Shown: positions 16,518-25,856, counted from the stretch's first letter. The stretch: DNA of 64,000 nucleotides from Thermogemmatispora carboxidivorans (GCF_000702505.1 NZ_JNIM01000001.1:4622327-4686326); one strand, 5' to 3'. Numbers and translations are program-made. Notes: generated by a model from the sequence alone, not told the origin.

Positions 16518-18083
16518 GTGACGCCGACCATCATCGCCATCCTCGCAGCGGGCATTATCCTGGCGGCGCTCCTTGGAGCCGGGATCGCACTCGTCATCGG
16601 ATACCGTTTAGGGGAGGCACGAAATAAAAGTAAGTTTGAGGAGCGTCTCCGGCTGGAGAAAGAGGCCAGCGAGCGCCTTCTCCTCGAAATGCAGCAGCAA
16701 CAGCGAGAGGCCCTGCGTGAGGCGCGTGAAGAGACAGCCCGCTTCCGCGCCACCATTGAGAGAGAAAACGCCGAGCGGCGGGCCGAGCTGCAGCGCCAGG
16801 AGCGACGACTGCAGCAGAAGGAAGAGAGCCTGGAGCGGAAGATCGAGGCGCTGGAGCAACGCGAGCGGCGGCTGCAGGCGCGCGAGCGAGCTGTCGAGGA
16901 GCTGCGTCAAGAAGTCGACGAGCTGAAACGCCAGCAGGAGGTCGAGCTCGAGCGCATCTCTCACTTGAGCGAGGAGGAAGCGCGTGAGCTTCTCTTGAGT
17001 CGCATGGAGGCCCTGGTTCGGGCCGAGGCCTCGCGGCGGGCGCGTATCATCGAAGAGGAGGCGCGCGAGCAGGCCGAGGCGCGGGCGCGCGAGATCATCA
17101 CCCTGGCCATTCAGCGCTGCGCCTCCGACCAGGTCTCGGAGGCTGTTGTCTCGGTTGTTCCCCTGCCCAATGAAGAGATGAAGGGGCGCATCATTGGGCG
17201 GGAGGGCCGCAATATTCGTGCCTTGGAGGCCGCGACCGGCGTTGATCTGATTATTGACGACACACCGGAAGCGGTCATTCTTTCGGGCTTTGATCCTGTT
17301 CGTCGCGAAGTGGCGCGCCTGGCCCTTAACCGCCTGATCCTCGACGGGCGCATCCATCCCACGCGCATTGAAGATGTCGTAGCCAAGGCTCAGCAGGAGG
17401 TCGATACCATCATCCGCGAGGCCGGCGAGCGGGCGGCAATGGAGGCCAATGTTCACGGCCTGCAGCCCGAGCTGCTCAAGATCCTGGGCCGGCTCCACTT
17501 CCGCACCAGCTACGGTCAGAACGTGCTGGCTCATTCGGTCGAGGTGGCCATCCTCGCGGGCACCATTGCCCACGAGCTGGGGGCTGATGTCAACGTCTGC
17601 AAGACCGCTGCCCTGCTGCACGACATTGGTAAGGCCATCGATCAAGAGGTCGAGGGGCCGCATGCTGTCGTTGGCGGGGAGATTGCCCGCCGCTTCGGCA
17701 AGTCGCCCAAGATCATTCATGCGATGGTGGCCCATCACGCCAGCGAGATGGAGCCACAGAGCCTGGAGGCCGCCATCGTTCAGGCAGCCGACGCCATCTC
17801 GGCGGCCCGGCCTGGCGCGCGGCGTGAGACCATCGATCTCTATCTCAAGCGCCTCGAGGCCCTGGAGAGCATTGCCAACTCTTTTCCCGGGGTCGAGAAG
17901 TCCTTTGCTATTCAGGCTGGGCGCGAGGTGCGCATTATCGTCAAGCCAGAAGAGATTGATGAATACGGTGCCAATCGTCTGGCCAGCGAAATCGCTCACA
18001 AGATCGAGGAGAGCCTTGACTATCCCGGCCAGATTAAGGTCTGTGTGGTGCGCGAGACGCGCGCCGTTGACTATGCCAGGTAA
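16518..18083 (+). CDS. rny: Ribonuclease Y
   Basis: A 521-residue membrane-tethered endoribonuclease that initiates mRNA decay. One N-terminal membrane helix (IIAILAAGIILAALLGAGIA) is followed by a long charged coiled coil (about 35-190, rich in Glu/Arg/Gln). A KH domain follows (MKGRIIGREGRNIRALEAAT, about 220-240), then an HD phosphohydrolase domain (LAHSVEVAILAGTIAHELGA, then ALLHDIGKAID with the metal-binding HD). The GTG start has GGAGG 10 bases upstream. Length matches the family. Confidence 0.96.
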   Translation: MTPTIIAILAAGIILAALLGAGIALVIGYRLGEARNKSKFEERLRLEKEASERLLLEMQQQQREALREAREETARFRATIERENAERRAELQRQERRLQQKEESLERKIEALEQRERRLQARERAVEELRQEVDELKRQQEVELERISHLSEEEARELLLSRMEALVRAEASRRARIIEEEAREQAEARAREIITLAIQRCASDQVSEAVVSVVPLPNEEMKGRIIGREGRNIRALEAATGVDLIIDDTPEAVILSGFDPVRREVARLALNRLILDGRIHPTRIEDVVAKAQQEVDTIIREAGERAAMEANVHGLQPELLKILGRLHFRTSYGQNVLAHSVEVAILAGTIAHELGADVNVCKTAALLHDIGKAIDQEVEGPHAVVGGEIARRFGKSPKIIHAMVAHHASEMEPQSLEAAIVQAADAISAARPGARRETIDLYLKRLEALESIANSFPGVEKSFAIQAGREVRIIVKPEEIDEYGANRLASEIAHKIEESLDYPGQIKVCVVRETRAVDYAR

Positions 18084-18218
18084 GCCGCCTGGCCTGCCTT
18101 GAAACCAGGAGAGGAGCAAGAAACGCGCCTGATGTGGCCAGCAGTGAGCGCGAGCACGGTTCGGGCCGCTCGCTGCCCTCAACAGCGATCACGCCGGGTC
18201 AATCAGGTTGGAGGAGAT

Positions 18219-19103
18219 ATGACCGATTATGCCATTGATTTGCACACGCACTCGACTGCCTCGGACGGTCTCTATGCCCCGCGGGACCTGGTCCAGCAGG
18301 CCCGCGCGGCAGGGGTGCGTGTGCTGGCCCTCACCGATCACGACAGCACAGAAGGGGTCACAGAGGCCGCGGAGGCCGCCGCCGAGCTAGGCATCGATTT
18401 CATCCCAGGCATTGAGATAAACACCGAAACCCCCGCTGGCGAGGTGCATATGCTTGGCTATTTTCTGCACTACCAGCAGGAGGCCTTTCAGCAGGCTCTG
18501 CGCACCCTGCGCGACGCCCGCCAGCGCCGTGGTCAACGGATGGTCGAGCTGCTCCACGAACAGGGGATTGCCATCAGATGGGAGCGGGTGCGCGAGCTGG
18601 CCAAGGGAGCAGTCGGACGGCCTCATGTGGCCCAGGCCCTGGTCGAGGCCGGTTACGCCCAGAGCATTGAGGAAGCCTTTGCACGCTACCTCAGCAAAGG
18701 CTGCCCGGCCTATGTACCGCGCTACAAGCTGTCGCCCCAGGACGCGGTGCGCCTCATTGTCAGCGCGAGGGGCCTGCCGGTAATCGCCCACCCCTTGGAA
18801 TTACCAGGTCCCGAGATCCTGCGGCAGTGGCTCCCTGAGCTACGCGCGCTAGGATTGGTGGGCCTGGAGGTCTACTATGGTCCCTATACCCCCGAGCAGG
18901 AGGAGCTGCTGCTCTCCCTGGCGCACCAGTTCGATCTCATCCCCACAGGGGGCAGCGACTATCATGGTCCTGGCATCCATCCAACGCCCTTGGGAGGTCA
19001 CCCCGTGCCCGCCGCAAGTGTGGCGCGTTTGAAAGAAGCAGCAGCGTCTCGCAGCCGGCAGACACCCCCCCCCTTCAAGTTGCCGGAACCAGCCGCCGAC
19101 TAA
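18219..19103 (+). CDS. PHP domain phosphoesterase
   Basis: A 294-residue PHP-family metal-dependent phosphoesterase. N-terminal metal ligands lie in IDLHTHSTASDG, the second group in ALTDHDSTEG and the third in FIPGIEINTE. Later ligands lie in GLPVIAHPLELPG and PTGGSDYHGPG. This layout matches YciV/RnaAM-like enzymes that hydrolyse nucleoside 3',5'-bisphosphate or short RNA ends; adjacency to RNase Y fits RNA turnover. The ATG at 18219 has GGAGGAG directly upstream, so the upstream extension to 18099 is rejected. Confidence 0.87.
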   Translation: MTDYAIDLHTHSTASDGLYAPRDLVQQARAAGVRVLALTDHDSTEGVTEAAEAAAELGIDFIPGIEINTETPAGEVHMLGYFLHYQQEAFQQALRTLRDARQRRGQRMVELLHEQGIAIRWERVRELAKGAVGRPHVAQALVEAGYAQSIEEAFARYLSKGCPAYVPRYKLSPQDAVRLIVSARGLPVIAHPLELPGPEILRQWLPELRALGLVGLEVYYGPYTPEQEELLLSLAHQFDLIPTGGSDYHGPGIHPTPLGGHPVPAASVARLKEAAASRSRQTPPPFKLPEPAAD

Positions 19104-19216
19104 GCCTGGCTGCTGCCTTTCCAACGCCCACAGGCAAGCTTTCTTTTTAGTGAGCGGACCAGGGAAGAAGGGCCTCCTTTGGCGACTCTTCTTCCCGTAA
19201 GATCGCCCAGCCAGCA

Positions 19217-19241
19217 TCGACTCGACTCGACTCGACTCGAC
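19217..19241. repeat. Five copies of TCGAC upstream of lepB
   Basis: A perfect 5-base tandem repeat (five units) in the 170-base spacer between the PHP gene and lepB, 14 bases before the lepB ribosome site. Copy number may vary by replication slippage. Confidence 0.85.
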
Positions 19242-19273
19242 CTTAAGATAGAACAGGAGGCAAGGCAAGGGTT

Positions 19274-19861
19274 TTGAGCGCGAAACCAGAGAAAGAGGAG
19301 AGGGGCCGCCGGCTTCTGCGCGACATCCTGGAAACGGTGGCATTGACGCTACTGTTGCTCCTCGTGGTACGCCTGACGGTCCAGCACTACTATATCGATG
19401 GACCAAGCATGGAGCCGACGCTGCACAACCAGGAATATATCCTTGTCGATCGACTCGCCTACCTTTTTCATCCGCCTCAGCGCGGTGATATTATTGTCTT
19501 TCACTACCCACGCGACCCGAGTGTAGACTATGTGAAGCGCATTATTGCCATTCCTGGCGACACGATCACGGTCATCGGCCAGACCGTCATTGTCGATGGA
19601 GTCACTTTGCGTGAGCCGTATACAAATCCCGACGATCCAGCCAGTCTGGCAGTCTATCCACCAATCCGCAATCTGGTGATCGGCCCTGACCAGTACTTCG
19701 TGATGGGCGACAATCGCGGCGACAGCTCTGACTCGCGTCAATGGGGAACCGTGCCCAAACAGGATATCGTCGGCAAGGCCACCCTGGTCTACTGGCCGCT
19801 GGGAGCCAATAACTTCGGCCTGCTACCCGACGAGAGCAGCGTCTTTGCCGGCATCAAATGA
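19274..19861 (+). CDS. lepB: Signal peptidase I
   Basis: A 195-residue type I signal peptidase with one N-terminal membrane helix (TVALTLLLLLVVRLTVQHYY). The catalytic serine lies in DGPSMEPTL and the general-base lysine in YVKRIIAIPGD. Boxes D and E are GDIIVFHYP and VMGDNRGDSSDSRQWG. It cleaves signal peptides outside the membrane. The start is a TTG preceded by AGGAGG (19255-19260), 13 bases away; no better in-frame start keeps the helix. Confidence 0.94.
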   Translation: MSAKPEKEERGRRLLRDILETVALTLLLLLVVRLTVQHYYIDGPSMEPTLHNQEYILVDRLAYLFHPPQRGDIIVFHYPRDPSVDYVKRIIAIPGDTITVIGQTVIVDGVTLREPYTNPDDPASLAVYPPIRNLVIGPDQYFVMGDNRGDSSDSRQWGTVPKQDIVGKATLVYWPLGANNFGLLPDESSVFAGIK

Positions 19862-19937
19862 AGAGGCCACAGCCCCCATGCCATGAACCATAGGCAAAGC
19901 AGGCCCCGCACGCAACCAGGCCCGCCGCCGCTGCTGA

Positions 19938-19981
19938 TCGCTGGCAGAGGAGCCACCGGCTCCTCTACCAGCGACTTTTTT
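19938..19981 (+). terminator. Rho-independent terminator after lepB
   Basis: TCGCTGG and AGAGGAGCC pair with GGCTCCTCT and CCAGCGA around a 3-base loop (19938-19974); the two bulged bases are unpaired. A run of six T follows (19976-19981). It lies about 75 bases past the lepB stop. Confidence 0.88.
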
Positions 19982-20520
19982 GGGAAGGTCGCAGATCCCC
20001 CCCTGCCCCCCTCACTCCAGCCCGAGCGGGTCCAGCGACCAGCAGGGATACCTCGCCGCTGGAAGAGCTGGCTAGCAGGCTGCTGCTATTCAGCGACAAA
20101 AACGGAACGGCTGGACCCAGGTGAAGGGACCTCGCCAGCAGGAAAGAGACGCGACAGCCAGCAGCAAGCACCCTATGAGGGGGAGGGTGCTTGCTGGAAG
20201 CAGCCTTTTCGGCTATCGTTAATAGAGTGTAGCGCAGACAGTGGTTCGCCCACCTCTGCCGCCTCTCCGGCGGCAGAGCTTCATTGTTTTCTATCCCCAG
20301 GCTGTCCGCGCCACGCATCTAGGAAAAAGAGGGTAATCTCTTACAAGAGAGTTTCAAAATTGCCCAGGGTGGAGTACACTACCTTGGGAGTCTTTTGTCA
20401 GGTTGTTCCAGGTCTCATTGACGTTTGCCCATACATCAACAACAGGCTGGCAACGGCAAGGCCCATTCTTCTAAGCTATAGAGATCATTGCGTACCTTCT
20501 TAGAGGGGGCGAGAGCTGTC
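19982..20520 (+). other. Hairpin-rich leader region of the methyl-accepting protein gene
   Basis: No gene is visible. Three further inverted repeats occur. CAGCAAGCACCCT at 20162-20174 pairs with 20184-20196. CTCTGCCGCC at 20254-20263 pairs with 20269-20278 and is followed by a T-containing stretch. A 10-bp partly wobble stem lies at 20367-20392 (CCCAGGGTGG...CTACCTTGGG). I could not place a convincing promoter. The hairpins may be attenuators or terminator backups. Confidence 0.5.
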
Positions 20521-22857
20521 ATGAGAGCAATTACGCGCATGCCTATTTTTCTCCGGCTCTTCCTGGCCTTCGCGCTGGCTGCGATCATTCCCGCCATCGT
20601 GATCATTGTGCTGGGAACTTTCTTTTTAAACACCCTGACCGTCCACGGCCAGGCTATGCAGGTAGCCAACCAGGCGACGACGGTTTCCATGCAGGCCATG
20701 TCTGACCTTGAGCGCATGAATGCGCTGCTGGGCCAGTATCACTCAACGCTCTATGCTAACGAGGGTCCCTACGGCCTCAACAACAGCGCCATGACCCGCA
20801 TGGCCACTTCCGCCGAGACTGAGATCCTCGATCTGGAGCATAGCTTCGGCAACGAGTTGAGCAGCTACCAGCAGAATTTTATGTTGGGATCGTCTCCTAA
20901 CATGGACAGCGTGCGCCGGAGCCTCCCGGGAGATATCAATACGCTGGTCACCAACCAGGCCCAGATCTTCCGCACGGCCAGTCAGCAATGGTCGGATTAT
21001 AAGCAGGCCCAGGATGCCGAGCTGACAGCGCTGAAGGCCAATCTCCCGCACAGCCAGACCCACAGCCTCCTCGAACAGGCCAACACCAGGTACGCCTCGC
21101 TCCTCAAAAGCTGGCAGCAGCTTGTGACCACCACCCAAACGATCAGCAATGAGGTGACTACCATCGGCTCCAACCAGATCGGGATGATCACCCTGGGGAC
21201 GGTCATCGCTATTCTGGCCACAGCGATGGTGGTGATCACCATCGGCTATATCATTAATCTGACGATCACCCGCCCCCTGCGTCAGCTCGCCAACCTGACC
21301 AAGCGCATCAGCAAGGGCGATACAACGGCCCGCGTCAAGATTAATAGCCGCGATGAGATCTACATCGTGGCGAATTCGATGAACAACATGCTCGATAACA
21401 TTGTGCGCTTGATCCAGGAGACCCAGGCTCAACGCGATAACCTGCAAGCTCAGGTGGAGAAGCTGGTAAGCGAGGTCAGCGGCGTCGGTGAGGGCGACCT
21501 GCGCGTGCAGGCCGAGGTGACGGCTGATGCCCTCGGCGTGCTCGCGGATTCCTTTAACTACATGGTCGAGGAGCTGGGGAATCTGGTGATCCGCGTGAAG
21601 ACGGTGGCCCGCGAGGTGGAGCAGACGACAAGCCAGCTGATCGATGGCATGACCCAACTGGTGGAAGAGGATGATATGCAGATCCGCCAGATCAGCGAGG
21701 CCGCGGTCGAGGTAGAGCAGATGGCTGAGGCCAGCCGCCGCGTGGCTGAGCGCGCCCAGCTGCTCCACAACGTCGCTGTGGAGGCGCGTAAAGATGCCCA
21801 AGGGGGCCGCGAGGCAGTGGAAATGGCCATCGCCGGGATGGGCCGCATTCACGAGAACGTGCAGGCGACCGCTAAGAAGGTCCAGGTACTCGGCGATCGC
21901 TCGCGCGAGATCAATAATATCGTGGAGGCGATTTCCAGCATTGCCCACCAGACCAATCGTCTGGCCCTCGACGCCGCTATCCAGGCCGCAATGGCCGGTG
22001 AGCACGGTAAAGGCTTCGGCGCCGTCGCTGCCGATATCCGCCGCCTGGCTGAGCGCGCAAAGGAGCAGGCCAGCAATGTAACACGTGTCGTCCGCAGTGT
22101 CCGCGAGGACATCGGGGCGGTGGCTGTAGCTATGCAGGATACAGAGCGCGAGACAGAGTCCGGAGCACGCCTGACTCAGGAGGCCGGTAGCGCTCTGGAA
22201 ACAGTCTTCGCGGTGATCGAGCAACAGGCCCACGAAATCGAAACGATTAACCAGATGGCAAACCAGCAGCTGGAGTCTTCTAGCTCCGTGGTGCAGATCA
22301 TGCACAGCGTCTCGGAGGCAACCCAACGCAGCAGTGCGAGCACACGCGAGGCTGCCCAGGCAATGGGACGTCTGGCTCGCCTGGTGGAGCGCTTGCGCGC
22401 TTCGGTAGAGGCCTTCAAGCTGAATGAGGACCAGAGCTATCTCTCCACTACGGGCTTTACCGATGCGCTGACGATCCAGGACGGCGCGGAGGGTCAGCAG
22501 TCTCTGAGCGGCGCTTTCCGTACAGTCACGGCCACCGCTCAGGCTCAGCCGACGCCAACCCACGCCGGGCTCTATAATGCTCTCCCCCCGGCCCGCCAGC
22601 CAGGCGCCAGCCCGAGCCCCGAGGGCTTCTCTCCCTTCCAGCCGCTCTCGCCCTCACCCTCCCCCACGAGTAATAGCGACTGGAGCCAGCCGCTGCCCTC
22701 GATGCCAGCCGCAGGCAGTGGCCCGCAGTCAGGCTGGCCTTACTCACCGCCAGCAACGGGCTTCCCTCCGACGCCAGGCCCCAAGGCGGCCCCTTTTGAG
22801 CAGTCGCCGTACGATCCCTGGAACCCTGGGACCAGCAACGGCAGCGGTCGCCCATAA
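20521..22857 (+). CDS. Methyl-accepting chemotaxis-type sensory protein (PilJ-like)
   Basis: About 778 residues. The first membrane helix is at about 9-36, an extracytoplasmic helical sensor region at 37-220, and the second membrane helix at about 223-246. HAMP motifs follow (TRPLRQLANLTKRISKGD and a second copy near VSGVGEGDLRVQAEV). The signalling hairpin tip ISSIAHQTNRLALDAAIQAA continues MAGEHGKGFGAVAADIRRLAERA. That tip is closer to PilJ and cyanobacterial phototaxis receptors than to flagellar receptors. The last 130 residues form a Pro/Ser-rich tail. The ATG at 20521 follows GAGGGGG; an in-frame TTG at 20488 is rejected. No cheA, cheW or pilus gene is nearby. Confidence 0.88.
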   Translation: MRAITRMPIFLRLFLAFALAAIIPAIVIIVLGTFFLNTLTVHGQAMQVANQATTVSMQAMSDLERMNALLGQYHSTLYANEGPYGLNNSAMTRMATSAETEILDLEHSFGNELSSYQQNFMLGSSPNMDSVRRSLPGDINTLVTNQAQIFRTASQQWSDYKQAQDAELTALKANLPHSQTHSLLEQANTRYASLLKSWQQLVTTTQTISNEVTTIGSNQIGMITLGTVIAILATAMVVITIGYIINLTITRPLRQLANLTKRISKGDTTARVKINSRDEIYIVANSMNNMLDNIVRLIQETQAQRDNLQAQVEKLVSEVSGVGEGDLRVQAEVTADALGVLADSFNYMVEELGNLVIRVKTVAREVEQTTSQLIDGMTQLVEEDDMQIRQISEAAVEVEQMAEASRRVAERAQLLHNVAVEARKDAQGGREAVEMAIAGMGRIHENVQATAKKVQVLGDRSREINNIVEAISSIAHQTNRLALDAAIQAAMAGEHGKGFGAVAADIRRLAERAKEQASNVTRVVRSVREDIGAVAVAMQDTERETESGARLTQEAGSALETVFAVIEQQAHEIETINQMANQQLESSSSVVQIMHSVSEATQRSSASTREAAQAMGRLARLVERLRASVEAFKLNEDQSYLSTTGFTDALTIQDGAEGQQSLSGAFRTVTATAQAQPTPTHAGLYNALPPARQPGASPSPEGFSPFQPLSPSPSPTSNSDWSQPLPSMPAAGSGPQSGWPYSPPATGFPPTPGPKAAPFEQSPYDPWNPGTSNGSGRP

Positions 22858-23365
22858 GCACCCTCCGCCAGGCCAGGAGCTCCCAAGGGCAAGGGCGCAA
22901 CCAACTAGAAGCAATCAATAGACAGTCAGACAGCTGGATGGAAAGATGGGTAGGAGATAAACCAGCAGAGGGAGCGGGAAGCGGCTCCGAGGAACGGCAT
23001 CCCGCTCCCTCTGGTCTCTGCGACCAGCCGGGTCCAGCGAAGGTAGCCTTTCACTGCCCTCCTACCTGGCCCCCTGCCCTCTCCCTTCTCTCCCTCTCCT
23101 CCTCCTCCTCCCATAACTTTTTGGTTATAGATAGTATCTGCAACCTCTATCTTTTTTCATAGACAAGCGTCTAATTCCTCTGTTAGACTGATGATGTAAG
23201 TTATAGTTAGCGAGAGCCGGCAGACTGCCGACCACCTCTTGCAGACTACTTCTTCTCTGGCTAACGACACTGCCCCCTCTTACCCGCAGAAGCGGCAGGG
23301 CTTACGACGAGCGTCGGCGCCGTAGGTCCTGCCGCCTCTGTTCTATCCAGGTCCCGCCAGGCCCG
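22858..23365. other. Convergent intergenic region with a 14-bp perfect hairpin
   Basis: CAGAGGGAGCGGGA (22966-22979) pairs perfectly with 23000-23013 around a 20-base loop. It lies 109 bases past the chemoreceptor stop and lacks a T run, so it may be a 3'-end stabiliser rather than a terminator. A CTCC-rich pyrimidine tract follows (23083-23110), then an AT-rich stretch. No gene is visible. Confidence 0.5.
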
Positions 23366-24220
23366 TCACTTGCGCGGAGTAGAGCGACCCTGGCGTTGCT
23401 GGCGCACGGCCTCGTAGAGCAAGATGCCGGTAGCCATCGCCGCATTGAGCGACTCAACCCCGTTGGCAAGAGGGATACTCACGCGACCGGTCGCCAGGGA
23501 GCGAGCTGCCTCTGAAGGACCGTGGGCCTCGTTGCCAATGATGAGGGCGAACGGCAGAGACAGATCCTGCTCATAGTAGAGCTGCGGCGCCCCCGCCTCA
23601 GCCAGAAAGACGCGCAGTTCGGGGGCACAGTGCTCTCTCACCCGCCGCGCAATCTCGTCCCAGGGCTGTTCCTCAGCGAGCGGCAAGGCCAGATGGGCCC
23701 CAGCAGCCGCCCGCACGACCTTGGGGCTAAAGGCGTCCACACAGCCCGGCGTCAAGAGGACTGCCGCCACATCCGCCGCCAGGGCCGTGCGTAGAATTGT
23801 GCCAAGGTTGCCCGGGTCGGCCAGCCGATCGAGAATCAGCAGCGTGGGGCGCAAAGCAGGAGGCCGGCGCGCCGCCACCTCCTCATAGCTGAAGGCAGAA
23901 AGCGGCAGCACGGCCACAACCCCCTGGGAGGTCTGTACCTCTCCTAAAGCCTCAATGACACGCACGCTGACCTGTACCAGCGACCGCTCCGCTACCTCCC
24001 CCCTCAACAGCCGCGCTAACAACGTCTGCCCCTCAGCCGTACGTGCCAGCAAGTCGGGCTGATAGTAGACTTCGAGCGGTGCCACCGCCCGCTCAAGCAG
24101 CTCTTTGAGTAAATGCGGCCCCTCCATGAGAAAGAGACCGTGCTTCTTGCGTCCACGCGGTGTGTGTAGCTCACGCAGGCGAGCAATACGGGGATTTAGC
24201 GGGCTGCTAATGACCGGCAT
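23366..24220 (-). CDS. TrmH/SpoU family RNA 2'-O-methyltransferase
   Basis: A 284-residue SPOUT methyltransferase. The N-terminal substrate-binding part contains SPLNPRIARLRELHTPRGRK and LFLMEGPHLLKE. The trefoil-knot motifs follow: ILDRLADPGNLGTILRTA, then ALIIGNEAHGPS, then IPLANGVESLNAAMATGILL. The asparagine and arginine of motif 1 are present. Proteins of this type methylate 23S rRNA or tRNA; the exact target is unknown. The ATG at 24220 has GGGGAGGTGA about 8 bases upstream, so the ATG at 24244 is not used. It lies 151 bases downstream of rplT. Confidence 0.92.
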   Translation of the reverse strand: MPVISSPLNPRIARLRELHTPRGRKKHGLFLMEGPHLLKELLERAVAPLEVYYQPDLLARTAEGQTLLARLLRGEVAERSLVQVSVRVIEALGEVQTSQGVVAVLPLSAFSYEEVAARRPPALRPTLLILDRLADPGNLGTILRTALAADVAAVLLTPGCVDAFSPKVVRAAAGAHLALPLAEEQPWDEIARRVREHCAPELRVFLAEAGAPQLYYEQDLSLPFALIIGNEAHGPSEAARSLATGRVSIPLANGVESLNAAMATGILLYEAVRQQRQGRSTPRK

Positions 24221-24371
24221 GGGAGCGTCACCTCCCCTTATCATGCAGAAGGGGCGACCGCCGGAGCAGTCGCCCCCACCCTGCTGCTGCGCTACCCCAC
24301 CTGGCCAAACCGGATGTCACCCCGGCTTTCCAGAAAGGACAGCTCGAACACAGCACCAGTCTTGTTGCTTG

Positions 24372-24761
24372 CTAGCCTTGTGCCTGCGTTTGAGATTGAC
24401 CCTGACTCTGCGCTGCGGCCAGGGCTGTCTTCACCAGCTCGGCAAAGGCAGGCCGATCGTTGACCGCCATCTCGGCCAGAATCTTGCGATCAACACTGAT
24501 ATTGGCTACACGAATCGCATGCATCAACTGGCTGTAGGTCACACCGAACATGCGGGCGGCAGCATTGATGCGTGTGATCCAGAGCCGACGCATATCGCGC
24601 TTGCGGTTGCGCCGATCACGATAGGCATAGGCCAGGGCATGCATCATGGACTCACGCGCCTTCTTGATCAGACGGCGACGTGTGCCACGGTGGCCCTCCA
24701 CAAACTTCAATACCTTTTTATGCTTCTGACGCGCCGTAACGCCTCGTTTCACTCTTGGCAT
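24372..24761 (-). CDS. rplT: 50S ribosomal protein L20
   Basis: 129 residues. MPRVKRGVTARQKHKKVLK, GHRGTRRRL, YAYRDRRNRKRDMRRLWITR and INAAARMFGVTYSQ are all L20 landmarks. A Gln/Ser/Ala tail of about 12 residues follows the usual end. L20 binds 23S rRNA early in 50S assembly and represses rpmI-rplT mRNA in many bacteria. It is 112 bases downstream of rpmI. Confidence 0.97.
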   Translation of the reverse strand: MPRVKRGVTARQKHKKVLKFVEGHRGTRRRLIKKARESMMHALAYAYRDRRNRKRDMRRLWITRINAAARMFGVTYSQLMHAIRVANISVDRKILAEMAVNDRPAFAELVKTALAAAQSQGQSQTQAQG

Positions 24762-24873
24762 AGCGTCCTCATCCTTCCTTCTTCATCTTTTCGGCTGGTT
24801 ATGAAGTCGATACAGTCTGTGCAATCAGGCCCCCGCTGCCGCTCAGCCAGCTGCCAGCAAGAGGGCCAGGCGC

Positions 24874-25080
24874 CTACCGACCGGCATAGGGGAGGAGGCG
24901 GCGAACGCGACGAGCATCACCCCGAGCCAGGGTAAACGCCTTATCAGCCGCACGAACCGAGCGAGAAGACTTGTTACGGCGCAGGTGACTAATCGCAACC
25001 TTGCGGCGCAAAAGCTTACCAGTAGCCGTGATCTTAACGCGCTTAGAGATAGCCTTGTGCGTCTTAAGTTTCTGCTTCAT
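24874..25080 (-). CDS. rpmI: 50S ribosomal protein L35
   Basis: 68 residues: MKQKLKTHKAISKRVKITAT, then GKLLRRKVAISHLRRNKSSR. The ATG at 25080 matches the family N-terminus; the open frame beyond it has no L35 similarity. The ribosome site is weak (purine-rich GAAAGAAAGAGAG). The gene that usually precedes rpmI, infC, is absent here; a long leader lies upstream instead. Confidence 0.95.
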   Translation of the reverse strand: MKQKLKTHKAISKRVKITATGKLLRRKVAISHLRRNKSSRSVRAADKAFTLARGDARRVRRLLPYAGR

Positions 25081-25749
25081 GAGATACACACTCTCTTTCT
25101 TTCTTCTCGTGCGGGGCAGTGGGCGACGCAGCAACTGACCTCTCCCTGCCATCCTCCTGGTGGAAACAAAGGGAGACCGCGACCAACGAAAGACGAAGCG
25201 GTCGACTCACACGAGAGAGGAGCTTGCACGCCCGGCGCGATCCGGGCTGGCGAGCTTGCCACGCCAGCCAGCGATGGCGCACATCACAGCATTCTAGAGA
25301 AGAGCAGCTCCATCGAAGGCGCAGAGAAGCCTTTTTCAAGAGCGAAGAAGCCCCGCATGCCGTCTGCGAGTATAGCACAGATTGCCTCCGCTGTCCAGTA
25401 GGAGGCGGTCCCTCTTGGGTCTTCTGGCCAAGGGAAAGGAGACTGAGGCTAGCACTTATCTGGCGGCCCGAGCGGAGGCGAAGCCGATGTCGCAGACCTG
25501 GCGCAGAGGGACCAATGGGCCTGGGCCACATTTCCACTTTGACAGACAGGCCCAAGAATAGAAGAGCAGAAGAGATGGCAAGAGATCCAGACAGAGCCGG
25601 GCCGGAAGGCAGACTCACCCCGGCACTGGCCGTGGCTCTCGCTCTGGCGAATGGGGAACGGCCTTCGCCCGTCCGTCCAGCTGCGCCGCTCTGCCAGCAC
25701 ATCGCTTTCCGGAAAGGAGGGCCAGCCGCTTAGCAAGACGAGCCTTCTC
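25081..25749. other. Leader of rpmI-rplT and divergent spacer to rpsF
   Basis: Together with 25750-26074 this makes a 994-base gap between divergent ribosomal genes. From the minus-strand promoter the rpmI leader would be about 280 nt. It contains the hairpin GGCTGGCG...CGCCAGCC (25245-25269) overlapping CCCGG...CCGGG (25231-25246). These could form alternative folds, as in L20-controlled leaders, but I cannot match the known L20 motif. Frames here, including a 212-codon one on the minus strand, show no protein family. Confidence 0.45.
25369..25397 (-). promoter_or_regulatory. Promoter of rpmI-rplT
   Basis: On the minus strand TGGACA (25392-25397), a 17-base spacer and TATACT (25369-25374). 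Each box has one mismatch to consensus. The predicted start is near 25362. Confidence 0.65.
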
Positions 25750-25778
25750 TTGCCAGAGAGGAAGGACAATGCTATAAT
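25750..25778 (+). promoter_or_regulatory. Promoter of rpsF-ssb-rpsR
   Basis: TTGCCA (25750-25755), a 17-base spacer and consensus TATAAT (25773-25778). The predicted start near 25785 leaves a leader of about 290 nt before rpsF. Confidence 0.75.
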
Positions 25779-25856
25779 AGCGGGGCACTGTACCGACTCT
25801 CTCAAAAGCCATACAGAGGCTACGCCTGCCCGCCCAACGAGCAGAGAGCAACTCGA

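Noticed and set aside
16608..18182. 524-codon open frame on the minus strand
   Set aside because: Antisense to rny; no recognisable domain.
20743..22563. 606-codon open frame on the minus strand
   Set aside because: Antisense to the methyl-accepting protein; Leu/His-rich translation without motifs.
25064..25702. 212-codon minus-strand frame upstream of rpmI, checked as a possible infC
   Set aside because: Contains none of the IF-3 motifs and overlaps the rpmI start; treated as leader.
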